Assembly: GCF_000307855.1 (NCBI RefSeq)
Contig: NZ_AJLR01000124.1
Location: 1-64,000 of the forward strand
Source: Schinkia azotoformans LMG 9581
GTDB taxonomy: Bacteria; Bacillota; Bacilli; Bacillales; Bacillaceae_J
Direction: 5' to 3'
Length of the DNA stretch: 64,000 nucleotides
The translations under genes and the position numbers were made by a program. Below are positions 43,551-51,749 of the stretch, in pieces. Each line of letters starts with the position of its first letter. The stretch's first letter is position 1. The notes beneath the pieces were generated by a model that made no database searches, had not been told where the DNA came from, and was given only the letters and a program-made list of their open reading frames with translations.

Positions 43551-43610
43551 GAAAAGCGGAAGCGCCCGTTCAGCGAAGTTTACGAGTCGCTGGGCGCTGA
43601 GCTAGACAAG
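43551..43610 (+). repeat. REP-like interspersed element
   Basis: Starts GAAAAGCGGAAGCGCCC and ends GGGCGCTGAGCTAGACA, with the AGCGCCC and GGGCGCT arms forming a hairpin. Its reverse complement resembles the degenerate copy at 7319-7366. It lies directly after the gcvPB stop and just before the operon terminator. Confidence 0.7.
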
Positions 43611-43611
43611 T

Positions 43612-43642
43612 AAAAGGAGCTGAATCTCAGCTCCTTTTATTA
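43612..43642. terminator. Bidirectional terminator between gcvPB and yqhL
   Basis: AAAAGGAGCTGA / TCAGCTCCTTTT perfect stem with a three-base loop. T-rich ends occur on both strands; it serves the convergent genes. Confidence 0.88.
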
Positions 43643-44023
43643 TGATTTCTTTTTAATTTTGCCTGTCCAAGTTTTGAATCCACCTTTTAGGTGATTAATG
43701 TCTTTATATCCTAATTTCTTTAAAATTCCTGCAGCTTGTGCACTGCGCATTCCACTTTGGCAATATAAGTAAACAGGCATATCATGGCGTATTTCCCCTT
43801 TTCTCATCCGAAGTTGGCTTAGTGGAATATTTCGAGCGCCTAAAATATGACCATTTTGAAATTCATTCGGTTCACGTACATCGATGATCTGTGCTTTTCG
43901 ATAACCAGCTATGAATTCTTCCTCTGTTAACGTTTTTAAGTAGCGTTTTTGGTAAAGCTTTGTACCAACAAAATAAACGATGATTGCCACGATCGTTATA
44001 ATTAATAAAGTTAATGAATCCAT
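43640..44023 (-). CDS. yqhL: Rhodanese-like membrane-anchored protein (YqhL)
   Basis: A 127-residue protein with an N-terminal membrane helix (LTLLIITIVAIIVYFVG) and one rhodanese domain. The active-site loop is YCQSGMRS with Cys at about 86; IIDVREPNEFQNGHI and GARNIPLSQL are conserved rhodanese parts. It may handle persulfide sulfur at the membrane. GGAG precedes the ATG at 44023, so the longer frame to 44062 is rejected. It is syntenic with B. subtilis yqhL, beside gcvPB and lipM. Confidence 0.92.
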   Translation of the reverse strand: MDSLTLLIITIVAIIVYFVGTKLYQKRYLKTLTEEEFIAGYRKAQIIDVREPNEFQNGHILGARNIPLSQLRMRKGEIRHDMPVYLYCQSGMRSAQAAGILKKLGYKDINHLKGGFKTWTGKIKKKS

Positions 44024-44236
44024 TGCAAAAACTCCTCTCTCATTCTTCGCGAAAACGTCCACTTATAATTATATAAAGGTTTGTTTCAATAGGCAAAGAA
44101 AATAAGAAAATAATTGTACAGAAGATGAAGATAGGCATAAGTGTTTTGGAAATTAGCCACTATTTGGTAGACTAAATAATGGCTTCCTAATTAAATATAA
44201 TCATCGTGCACTTGAGTAAAAGGAGTTAAAATTACC

Positions 44237-45073
44237 ATGAAAAAAGAAGTGTGGAACTTTATAGATTCAGAGAACAGCTCTCCAAGCTTTAATATGGCTT
44301 GTGATGAAGCGCTATTAACTTGGCATAGTGAAGGGAAAATCGGACCAACTATTCGATTCTATGGCTGGAATCCCCCGACACTTTCTATCGGCTATTTTCA
44401 AACGGTAGAAAAAGAAATAAATATGGATGCGGTGAGAGAGCAGAAATTAGGATTTGTTCGACGACCTACAGGTGGTAGGGCGGTTTTGCATGATAAAGAA
44501 TTAACATACAGTGTCATTGTTTCAGAGGAACATCCGAAAATGCCCCAAACCGTAACAGAAGCGTATCGGGTTATTTCAGAAGGGATTTTAGAAGGCTTTA
44601 AGGAGCTGGGGCTTGATGCTTATTTTGCCATACCATCAACATCTAGGGAACAGGAGGAATTGAAGAATCCTAGATCCTCTGTTTGTTTCGATGCACCATC
44701 ATGGTATGAATTAGTTGTCGAAGGACGGAAAGTTGCTGGTAGTGCCCAAACAAGGCAAAAGGGTGTAATTTTACAGCATGGCTCGATATTACTAGATATA
44801 GATGAAGAGCAGCTTTTTAGTTTATTTAAATTTAATAATGAGCGGATCAGGGAGCGGATGAAATCTGCATTTAGCAAAAAGGCTGTTTCTATTAATAGTC
44901 TAGCTAAGAAATCAGTATCATTAGAACAAGCAAAACAGGCGTTCAAAAACGGTTTCGAAAAAGGTCTTGAAATTGATCTTGAACCATATATACTAAGTGA
45001 GGGAGAATTAAAAATTATAAAGAATATTGAAGTCGAAAAATATTTAAATGATGCTTGGAATTTTCGAAAATAG
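44237..45073 (+). CDS. lipM: Octanoyltransferase LipM
   Basis: Transfers octanoyl from acyl carrier protein to GcvH, the first step of lipoate assembly in Bacillus. The 278 residues include [10 protein letters not shown] (about 18), [20 protein letters not shown] (about 75-94) and the catalytic Cys in [20 protein letters not shown] (about 151), with [18 protein letters not shown]. An AAGGAG site precedes the ATG. It stands alone, divergent from yqhL. Confidence 0.93.
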   Translation: MKKEVWNFIDSENSSPSFNMACDEALLTWHSEGKIGPTIRFYGWNPPTLSIGYFQTVEKEINMDAVREQKLGFVRRPTGGRAVLHDKELTYSVIVSEEHPKMPQTVTEAYRVISEGILEGFKELGLDAYFAIPSTSREQEELKNPRSSVCFDAPSWYELVVEGRKVAGSAQTRQKGVILQHGSILLDIDEEQLFSLFKFNNERIRERMKSAFSKKAVSINSLAKKSVSLEQAKQAFKNGFEKGLEIDLEPYILSEGELKIIKNIEVEKYLNDAWNFRK

Positions 45074-45097
45074 ATAATGAAGTCGAAATTTCTATGA

Positions 45098-45128
45098 AAA
45101 TGTGGTACAAAAGCCACATTTTTTTGTT
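45098..45128 (+). terminator. Terminator after lipM
   Basis: AAATGTGG / CCACATTT stem with an eight-base loop and seven T residues. The following 315 bases up to nrdJ are AT-rich leader; a TTGACA at 45259 with a weak TTTGAT about 17 bases on is the best promoter candidate. No B12 riboswitch fold was seen there. Confidence 0.85.
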
Positions 45129-45446
45129 TGTTTTTTCAAGAATGTTGATAAATCGTCGATTAAGTTTTGCAAACAAGAAATTTTTCCATATTTCGTTATT
45201 TTAATCGAAAATAGCAATGTAATCTTGATTTTTCTCTTATTTTTAATGAATTACTAGTTTGACAAAATACTGTTTTTTTATTTGATGGTACAACATGTAG
45301 TAGGTATTGAAATATCGTCGATACTATATATTGATTTCGAGAGGATGTTATGGTACGGTATGTATATTGAATTAAGCAACAAGAATACCTACTAGAATTT
45401 AAAACTAACTTAAACTTTATTAATAGTTTTAAGGGGAGATGAAGTA

Positions 45447-46886
45447 ATGGTGACGGCTGCTGCCGAAAAAATGACGGTTGATGTTAAAAGATTAAATAAG
45501 GACATTGCATTATTCCCACAGGTCCACGAAATTACAGAAGATATGAAGCTTACTCATAAAGGTGTATCACGTCTCGTAATGCTAGACCGATATGCGTTTA
45601 AGGATACTGAAAAGATCACGCTAACAACTGGGGATTTTGTTGTTCTCACTATTAAAGAGGACCCTAAGTTTCCTGCCCGTGGTACTGGTTTTATACAAGA
45701 GATTGATTGGGAAAATAATAAAGCCGTTGTATTAGTCGAAGAAGAGTTTCGCGGAGCTCTTGAAACTGAAAAAGAAGTGAAGACAGGTCTTATTACTCGC
45801 TCAATTGATGTAATCGAAAAACCACTTGAGATTTACTATGAGCAAATTGCAAAGCGTGTTGCGACAGGTCTTGCTGAAGTAGAAGAAACAGAAGAAAAAC
45901 GCCAAGAATGGTTCAAAAAGTTCTATGAAGAGCTTTCTGACTTGAACTTTATCCCAGCTGGTCGTGTACTATACGGTGCAGGCTCAGGCACAGCCGTGAC
46001 CTTCTTCAATTGCTATGTAATGCCATTTGTCCAGGACTCAAGAGGTGGCATTTCTGAACACCGCACACAAGTAATGGAAATTATGAGCCGTGGCGGCGGT
46101 GTTGGTACGAACGGTTCAACATTGCGACCTCGTAATACATTAGCACGCGGTGTAAACGGAAAGTCTTCCGGTTCTGTTTCTTGGTTAGATGACATTGCGA
46201 AACTGACACATTTGGTTGAGCAGGGTGGGTCGCGCCGTGGAGCTCAGATGATAATGTTGGCGGACTGGCATCCGGATATTGTTGAATTCATTATTTCAAA
46301 AATGCAAAACCCAAGAATACTACGTTTCTTAATTGAAAATACAAAAGATGAGCATATCAAAAAGCTTGCAAAAGATAAGTTGAAATTCACACCGTTGTCT
46401 GAGACAGAAAAAGCAATGTACCAAGGAATTGTAAACTATAAAACAATCCCTGGAACAGGCGGTTTCCCTGACAAAGTTATCCATGAAGCTGAGGATAAGC
46501 TTGAAACAGGCGGACATTATAGCGTTCATAATCCTGAGTTTCTAACTGGTGCTAATATCTCAGTTTGTTTAACAAAGGAATTCATGGATGCTGTTGAAAA
46601 AGATGAATATTACGAATTAAAGTTCCCGGACGTTGAAAATTACAACCAAGAGGAAATGAAATATTATAATGAAGAATGGCACAAAATAGGCGATGTCCGT
46701 GAATGGGCAAAACTTGGACACAGAGTGCGTGTTTACAGAAAAATCCGTGCGAAAGAGCTTTGGAATCTAATCAATATTTGTGCAACATACTCAGCAGAAC
46801 CAGGCATTTTCTTCATCGATAATGCAAATGACATGACAAATGCACGTGCATATGGTCATCAAGTTGTTGCTACGAATCCGTGTGGT
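45447..46886 (+). CDS. nrdJ: B12-dependent (class II) ribonucleotide reductase NrdJ, exon 1
   Basis: Encodes residues 1-480 of an enzyme that reduces ribonucleotides to deoxyribonucleotides with adenosylcobalamin as radical source. The N-terminal domain is followed by the barrel, with the redox Cys in TFFNCYVMP (about 192), SRGGGVGTNGS and a late ATNPCG at 475-480 containing the radical Cys479. The frame runs through the splice junction to AGA GAG TAG, so unspliced mRNA would stop after two wrong residues. GGGGAGATG lies 9 nt before the ATG. Exon 2 continues at 47139 with Glu481, restoring NPCGEQPLAPYSVCN. Confidence 0.93.
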
Positions 46887-47138
46887 AGAGAGTAGTTTGC
46901 CTCACGTTAAAAATTGCGGAATTAAGCGGGAACCCTGAGATGGGAATCCGAACCGAAGGCTAAAGTTAAAACTATAGTCAGGGGCAACGCATAGATGGTG
47001 AACCTCTAATAGGAGAATATAATCCATCCACGAGGCCGCAACACTAATGTCTACATTATTAGTGAAAAGATATGCTGAACTTACACGAACAAAGAAGTGT
47101 AAGAATCAAGGAATAAAAAGTCCTTGAGATAACAACTG
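46887..47138 (+). ncRNA. Group I self-splicing intron in nrdJ (252 nt, no ORF)
   Basis: P1: the 5' exon end CGTGTGGT pairs with the guide GCCTCACG (46899-46906), closing in the required U-G wobble at the splice site. P10: GTTT (46895-46898) pairs with exon 2 GAAC. P3: TTGCGG (46914-46919) with CCGCAA (47036-47041). P5: CCC/GGG near 46930. P6: GGCTA-AGTT with AACT-TAGTC. P7: GCATA (46989-46993) with TATGC (47071-47075). A P7.1-like GATGG/CCATC extension, P8 CACTAAT/ATTAGTG (47042-47064) and P9 CTTACAC/GTGTAAG (47080-47104) follow. The last base is G. The extension between P7 and P3' suggests subgroup IA. No homing endonuclease fits in it. Confidence 0.93.
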
Positions 47139-48260
47139 GAACAACCTCTCGCACCATACAGTGTATGTAACTTGGCTGCAGTTAACCTTGGTCAAATGGC
47201 AGACAAGGAAAATAAAGTAGTCGATTTTGACAAGCTTAGAAAAACAGTCCGCACTGGCGTCAGAATGCAGGACAATGTTATTAACGCAACACCATATTTC
47301 CTAGAGCAAAATAAAAAACAAGCTTTGGGAGAACGCCGTGTTGGTCTAGGTGTTATGGGCTTGCATGACCTCTTAATTTATTGTGAAACAGAATATGGCT
47401 CTCCAGAAGGAAACGAGCTAGTTGATAAAATATTTGAGGCGATTGCAACCGAAGCTTATCAGGCATCAGTGGAACTAGCAAAAGAAAAAGGAAGCTTCCC
47501 ATTCCTAGTTGGCGAAACTGAAGCAGATACAAATCGTCTAAGAAAAGCATTTACGGAAACAGGCTATATGCAGAAAATGCCCGAAGCAATCCGTCAACAA
47601 ATCTTAGAATATGGTATTAGAAATTCTCATTTACTAACTGTTGCTCCTACAGGCAGCACTGGGACAATGGTTGGCGTTTCAACAGGACTTGAGCCTTACT
47701 TCTCATTTTCATACTACAGAAGCGGTCGCTTAGGTAAGTTTATTGAAGTAAAAGCTGATATCCTTCAAGAATATTTAAATAATAACCCAGATGCAGATCC
47801 AGAGAACCTTCCAAAATGGTTTATCTCTGCAATGGATTTAAAAGCTGAAGCACATGCCGATGTACAATGTGTAATTCAGCGTTGGGTAGATAGTTCAATA
47901 AGTAAAACAGTGAATGCCCCTAAAGGCTACTCTGTCGAGCAAGTTGAAAAAGTTTATGAAAGATTATATAAAGGCGGAGCTAAAGGCGGAACAGTGTATG
48001 TTGACGGCAGCCGCGACGCTCAAGTATTAACCCTTAAAGCTGAAGAAAACAGTTTGGATGATGTTGAATTCGATAAAGTACCACATGAGCAACCACGTGT
48101 CGTACTAGTTGATACAATCAGTGACCTTCGTTCCACAGACGTAACAATCGGAAATGAAGTAGGAAATACTTGTCCAGTTTGCCGTAAAGGTAAAGTAAAA
48201 GAAATCGGCGGATGTAACACATGTACAAACTGTGGCGCACAGCTTAAGTGTGGTTTATAA
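47139..48260 (+). CDS. nrdJ: NrdJ, exon 2
   Basis: Encodes residues 481-853. It begins EQPLAPYSVCNLAAVNLGQ, which contains the catalytic Glu481 and a second redox Cys (about 490), and continues with LGVMGLHDLLIY and the substrate loop APTGSTGTMVGVSTGLEPYF. The C-terminal tail has CPVC ... CNTCTNCG and ends LKCGL, a zinc-ribbon-like region with terminal Cys that passes reducing power. Exon 2 has no start codon or ribosome-binding site of its own, so it depends on splicing. The total spliced protein is 853 residues, normal for this type. Confidence 0.93.
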   Translation, partial: EQPLAPYSVCNLAAVNLGQMADKENKVVDFDKLRKTVRTGVRMQDNVINATPYFLEQNKKQALGERRVGLGVMGLHDLLIYCETEYGSPEGNELVDKIFEAIATEAYQASVELAKEKGSFPFLVGETEADTNRLRKAFTETGYMQKMPEAIRQQILEYGIRNSHLLTVAPTGSTGTMVGVSTGLEPYFSFSYYRSGRLGKFIEVKADILQEYLNNNPDADPENLPKWFISAMDLKAEAHADVQCVIQRWVDSSISKTVNAPKGYSVEQVEKVYERLYKGGAKGGTVYVDGSRDAQVLTLKAEENSLDDVEFDKVPHEQPRVVLVDTISDLRSTDVTIGNEVGNTCPVCRKGKVKEIGGCNTCTNCGAQLKCGL

Positions 48261-48303
48261 AAAACTCGAGAAATTTGATGTTGCTTTGAAATAAAGTCTG
48301 ATA

Positions 48304-48350
48304 AAAAATAACCTCTTTGGTATTCTTTACTAAAGAGGTTATTTTTCGTC
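48304..48350 (+). terminator. Terminator after nrdJ
   Basis: AAAAATAACCTCTTT / AAAGAGGTTATTTTT perfect stem with a 13-base loop. Confidence 0.9.
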
Positions 48351-48520
48351 TTTTCAAAAAAAGGAGGGAGAAATGCTAAGAGGTACTTGGGTGAAAGATT
48401 TAGATTAGAATGAAAAAAATATTATAAAAATTGCTAAAGAAAAAATATTAAGAACTTCAGAGTGTCATTCTTATATAAATGCTATAAGAAATACCAATAT
48501 GAAAAGGGAAAGGTGAGGAA

Positions 48521-48664
48521 ATGAATGTCCAAGCGCAAATGGGATTTAAATTTGTACGCTGTATGACATCATTTATTCTCATAAGTTTATATTTTGCAAC
48601 CTGTCTTTCTTCTGCAAAATCTATAAAACTTCGACAAGTGACAGGTACAAAAAAAAACGATTGA
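48521..48664 (+). CDS. Possible 47-residue secreted or membrane peptide
   Basis: An ORF beginning MNVQAQMGFKFVRC with a hydrophobic middle (MTSFILISLYFATCLSSA) and a basic tail. AAAGGTGAGG lies just before the ATG, which supports translation. The peptide looks like a signal peptide plus a short mature part. It sits in the AT-rich 490-base gap between nrdJ and the S-box, which otherwise holds a TTGACA/TAACTT promoter candidate (48661-48689). No homologue comes to mind. Confidence 0.35.
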   Translation: MNVQAQMGFKFVRCMTSFILISLYFATCLSSAKSIKLRQVTGTKKND

Positions 48665-48749
48665 CATTAATCTCCAACTTTGATAACTTTAAATAAATAA
48701 AAATTAACTAAGTATATTAAATTATAAAAAATAAATATATTTCTATTTT

Positions 48750-48856
48750 CTTATCTAGAGAAGCGGAGGGACTGGCCCTATGAAGCTTCGGCAACAGACT
48801 TTTTTAAAAGTACTGTGCTAATTCCTGCAAGCATGTTTAATGCTTGGAAGATAAGA
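48750..48856 (+). ncRNA. SAM-I (S-box) riboswitch
   Basis: The P1 helix is CTTATCT closing with GGAAGATAAG. The conserved core AGAGAAGCGGAGGGACTGG, then CCCTATGAAGC and TTCGGCAACAG is present, followed by the variable P3 and the GTGCTAATTCCTGCAAGCA block. SAM binding stabilises P1 and lets the terminator at 48881-48919 form, repressing the downstream sulfur genes. The AAGAGG after P1 can pair with CCTCTT of the terminator as antiterminator. Confidence 0.95.
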
Positions 48857-48880
48857 GGAGAATGGGACTATTGAGTTCTT

Positions 48881-48919
48881 AACCTCTTCTTATTTACAGG
48901 AAGAGGTTTTTTGATTTTT
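48881..48919 (+). terminator. S-box-controlled terminator
   Basis: AACCTCTTC / GAAGAGGTT stem with a ten-base loop, then TTTTGATTTTTT. Confidence 0.92.
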
Positions 48920-48955
48920 TATAATTAAATTTTGTTGCAAGCCGATTAGACATCT

Positions 48956-49000
48956 AAAGGCAGCTTTTCACCAGTATTGGGGAACGCTGTCTTTTTTTTT
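48956..49000 (+). terminator. Second terminator-like hairpin between the S-box and metY
   Basis: AAAGGCAGC pairs with GCTGTCTTT (one G-U) and is followed by a run of T residues. It lies 40 bases beyond the S-box terminator and still upstream of metY, so it would limit read-through even when the riboswitch is open, unless a second signal relieves it. Confidence 0.6.
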
Positions 49001-49074
49001 GTAAAAGAGGAGGGGGAGAGGCAGACTTGAAAGCTTTTATAACCTAATAAAAATAGACAAAGGAGAATGAGAAA

Positions 49075-50391
49075 ATGACTAAAAATGTTCACACGAAAGA
49101 TTTTAGATTTAATACAGTGGCTCTTCATGGGGGACAAAAACCTGATCCGAATACACGATCAAGAGCAGTTCCGATCTTTCAAACTACATCATATGTGTTT
49201 GATGATACAGACCATGCAGCATCCCTTTTTAAGATGCAAGGGGAAGGGTACATCTATTCAAGAAATGCTAATCCAACAAACACCGTTCTTGAAGAAAGGT
49301 TAGCACAGCTTGAGGGGGGAGTAGGGGCTTTTGCCGTGGCATCAGGTCAGGCAGCAGTGACCATCGGTTTGCTTACGTTAGCTAAAGTAGGTGATGAAAT
49401 TGTTGCGACAAGCGCTTTGTATGGAGGTACATATGCCCTATTCTCTGAAACATTTCGTAATTTTGGCGTTACGGTTCATTTTGTTGATGGGAGAAATTTT
49501 AAGGAAATCGAACAAAGCATAAATAAAAAGACAAAAGCAATCTTTACTGAATCAATCGGCAATCCAAATTTAGAAATTGCCGATTTGGAGAAGTTGAGTG
49601 AAATTGCACATAGGCATGGTCTCCCGTTGGTAGTCGATAATACGTTTGCTACTCCAGTTCTATTAAGACCAATTGACTATGGAGCAGATATTGTTATTCA
49701 TTCTACTACAAAGTTTATTGGCGGCCATGGAACTTCAATTGGTGGAGCTATTATAGATGCTGGAAAATTCTCATGGGACAATGATAGATTCCCAGACTTT
49801 ACAAAATCAAAACCTACTTTAAATCATCGTTCTTTCGTTGAAGTGGCAAATGAAAAGGCCTTTATTGCAAAAGCTAGGTTTGAGCTTGGGCATGATTTGG
49901 GGGCGACTCTTTCACCTTTTAACAGCTGGCTGTTTATTCAAGGGCTGGAGTCATTGTCTGTACGAATGAATCAGCATGTTAAGAATGCCCAAGTAGTTGC
50001 CCAATATTTATCCAAACACGAGTTAGTGGAGTGGGTAAACTATCCAAGTCTTTTAAACAATTCTCAATATGAGTTGGCAATGAAATATTTTCCAAATGGG
50101 GTTGGATCGATCTTTACTTTTGGCATAAAAGGTGGTTTGGAAGTGGCGAAAATCTTTATTAATTCTTTAAAGCTACTTTCCCATCTTGCAAATGTAGGGG
50201 ATTCAAAAACGCTGATTATTCACCCTGCAAGTACTACGCATTCAAGATTATCCCCTGAGCAACTGTTACAAGCGGGAGTTACTCAAGAGCTGATTCGAAT
50301 ATCGATTGGATTAGAGGATGTAAGGGATATCCTTGCGGATATTGAACAAGCGTTGCAAATTAGTAGTCGAGTCACTGGCACCCACAAGTAA
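49075..50391 (+). CDS. metY: O-acetylhomoserine/O-acetylserine sulfhydrylase (MetY-like)
   Basis: A PLP enzyme that makes homocysteine from O-acetylhomoserine and sulfide. The 438 residues carry the Cys/Met metabolism motif with the PLP Lys in IVIHSTTKFIGGHG (about 211), the N-terminal FNTVALHGGQ, PIFQTTSYVF and RNANPTNTVLEERLA. The final part GDSKTLIIHPASTTHSRLS and QELIRISIGLED is diagnostic for the MetY/MetZ group. AAAGGAGAATGAG precedes the ATG. It is the first gene after the S-box. Confidence 0.93.
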   Translation: MTKNVHTKDFRFNTVALHGGQKPDPNTRSRAVPIFQTTSYVFDDTDHAASLFKMQGEGYIYSRNANPTNTVLEERLAQLEGGVGAFAVASGQAAVTIGLLTLAKVGDEIVATSALYGGTYALFSETFRNFGVTVHFVDGRNFKEIEQSINKKTKAIFTESIGNPNLEIADLEKLSEIAHRHGLPLVVDNTFATPVLLRPIDYGADIVIHSTTKFIGGHGTSIGGAIIDAGKFSWDNDRFPDFTKSKPTLNHRSFVEVANEKAFIAKARFELGHDLGATLSPFNSWLFIQGLESLSVRMNQHVKNAQVVAQYLSKHELVEWVNYPSLLNNSQYELAMKYFPNGVGSIFTFGIKGGLEVAKIFINSLKLLSHLANVGDSKTLIIHPASTTHSRLSPEQLLQAGVTQELIRISIGLEDVRDILADIEQALQISSRVTGTHK

Positions 50392-50407
50392 ATAGGGGGT
50401 GTAAGAA

Positions 50408-50562
50408 ATGGACTTAAAAAGTACAAAGACATTTAAGACGATCATGAAGTATGGAAACTTTCAGCGTGCGGCGGAAGAACTCAATTATGCCCAATCTACC
50501 GTGACAACTCATATCAAAAATTTAGGTCCTATTTAGGTGTGACTCTAATTAAAAACCACTGA
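50408..50562 (+). pseudogene. LysR-type regulator remnant (N-terminal helix-turn-helix, frameshifted)
   Basis: MDLKSTKTFKTIMKYGNFQ, then RAAEELNYAQSTVTTHIKNL, is a typical LysR DNA-binding domain. The frame then breaks: a shift would continue SYLGVTLIKNH, as LysR proteins do (YLGVxLF), before a stop. The remaining 230 or so residues are absent. It keeps a GGGGGTG ribosome-binding site. It lies inside the S-box operon, between metY and a flavoprotein gene. Confidence 0.8.
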
Positions 50563-50578
50563 GTGAGGAGGATAAAAA

Positions 50579-51730
50579 ATGGCAATACAAACAGTTTCGG
50601 GGAAATCGAGCAAAGAGATTGCGGAGAACCTTGCCATAATATTTTATGAAAATGCAGCTGATAGGGATTTAAAAGGTGGAAATCCGAAACTAGAGCGAGA
50701 TTTGATTCGTGAAAGTGGGTTACTTAAAGTGCTTATTCCAAAACAATTTGGTGGATGGGGGGAGAGTTGGACGGACGTTGTGCAGATCGTTAGGTTATTT
50801 GCAAAGTATGATAGTTCATTAGCACATGTTTATGGTTATCATTTTGTGAACTTAATCACTGCACATCTATGGGGAAACAAGGAACAGCAAGAATTCTACT
50901 TTAGTGAAACAGCCGAGAAAAATTTGTTCTGGGGGAATGCTTTTAATCCTATTGATATGAAGCTCTATGCACGTAAGGAGAAAGGAAACTTTGTCTTGAA
51001 CGGGGTGAAAACCTTTTGTACAGGAAGTGTCGATTCAGATTATTTAATCGTCTCAGCACTTTATGAAAATCAAGATCACCAACAGTTTATAGCGATTATT
51101 CCTACAAACCGTCAAGGAATCACTGTTAATGAAGATTGGGATAATTTTGGTCAAAGGCAAACTGACAGTGGAACGATTACATTTACAAATGTGATGGTTA
51201 AGAAAGAAGAAGTGCTTCAAAATGGATTGGATTCTAGTGAGTTTGCAAAATTGAGGCTTAATATCTCTCATTTTATCTTGAATCATGTTTTTCTTGGAAT
51301 TATGGAAGGAGCCTTGGAAGCTGCGAAAAAGTACACAAAAACAAAAAAAAGAATACGTACTCCAAATAATGATTCGGTAACTGGTGATCCCATTATCCAA
51401 AGACATTATGGTGAATTCTATGTACAATTAGAGGCTTCCAAACTACTTGTTGAAAAGACAGATACTCTATTCGAGCGATTATGGAATAAGGGTGAAGCCA
51501 TTACAGAAGAGGAAAGATTGGAATTAAATCAAGCGGTCTACACAGCGAAAGCTTTTACAACAAATGCAGGTCTGGAACTAACATCTCGTATGTTTGAAGT
51601 AATGGGGAGCCGTGCTACAGCCAATCAATATCGTTTTGATCGGTATTGGCGTAATATGCGAACGATGACGCTACATTATTCTATTGACAATGTTATTCAA
51701 CAATTGGGAGAGTGGGTTTTGCACAAATAG
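50579..51730 (+). CDS. Acyl-CoA dehydrogenase-fold flavin monooxygenase (DszC/SfnB-like)
   Basis: A 383-residue protein with the acyl-CoA dehydrogenase fold: ESGLLKVLIPKQFGGWGES (about 46-64), GVKTFCTGSVDSDYLIVSA (about 144-162), and the C-terminal SRMFEVMGSRATANQYRFDRYWRNMRT. The last part matches the DszC/SfnB group, which uses reduced flavin and oxygen to oxidise sulfur compounds and not acyl-CoA. Neighbouring sulfonate-type transport genes support a role in organosulfur breakdown. GAGGAGG precedes the ATG. The substrate is unknown. Confidence 0.82.
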   Translation: MAIQTVSGKSSKEIAENLAIIFYENAADRDLKGGNPKLERDLIRESGLLKVLIPKQFGGWGESWTDVVQIVRLFAKYDSSLAHVYGYHFVNLITAHLWGNKEQQEFYFSETAEKNLFWGNAFNPIDMKLYARKEKGNFVLNGVKTFCTGSVDSDYLIVSALYENQDHQQFIAIIPTNRQGITVNEDWDNFGQRQTDSGTITFTNVMVKKEEVLQNGLDSSEFAKLRLNISHFILNHVFLGIMEGALEAAKKYTKTKKRIRTPNNDSVTGDPIIQRHYGEFYVQLEASKLLVEKTDTLFERLWNKGEAITEEERLELNQAVYTAKAFTTNAGLELTSRMFEVMGSRATANQYRFDRYWRNMRTMTLHYSIDNVIQQLGEWVLHK

Positions 51731-51749
51731 AACAGAAGGAGGAAAATGA

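Noticed and set aside
45129-45446. Adenosylcobalamin riboswitch or NrdR boxes before nrdJ
   Set aside because: No B12-box (GCCACTG-like) was seen. One ACTATATATTG stretch at 45322 resembles half of an NrdR site, but a convincing second box at the right spacing is lacking.
45447-48260. nrdJ as a frameshifted or truncated pseudogene, or as an intein-containing gene
   Set aside because: The spacer is 252 nt with in-frame stops, so it cannot be an intein. The exon frames join exactly at NPCG|E, and group I pairings P1, P3, P6, P7, P8, P9 and P10 are present, which decay would not produce.
48361-48520. 11-codon ORF at 48373 after AAGGAGGG as a leader peptide
   Set aside because: It is far (about 380 bases) from the S-box, is followed by no hairpin with T run, and lies in AT-rich sequence where short ORFs are expected.
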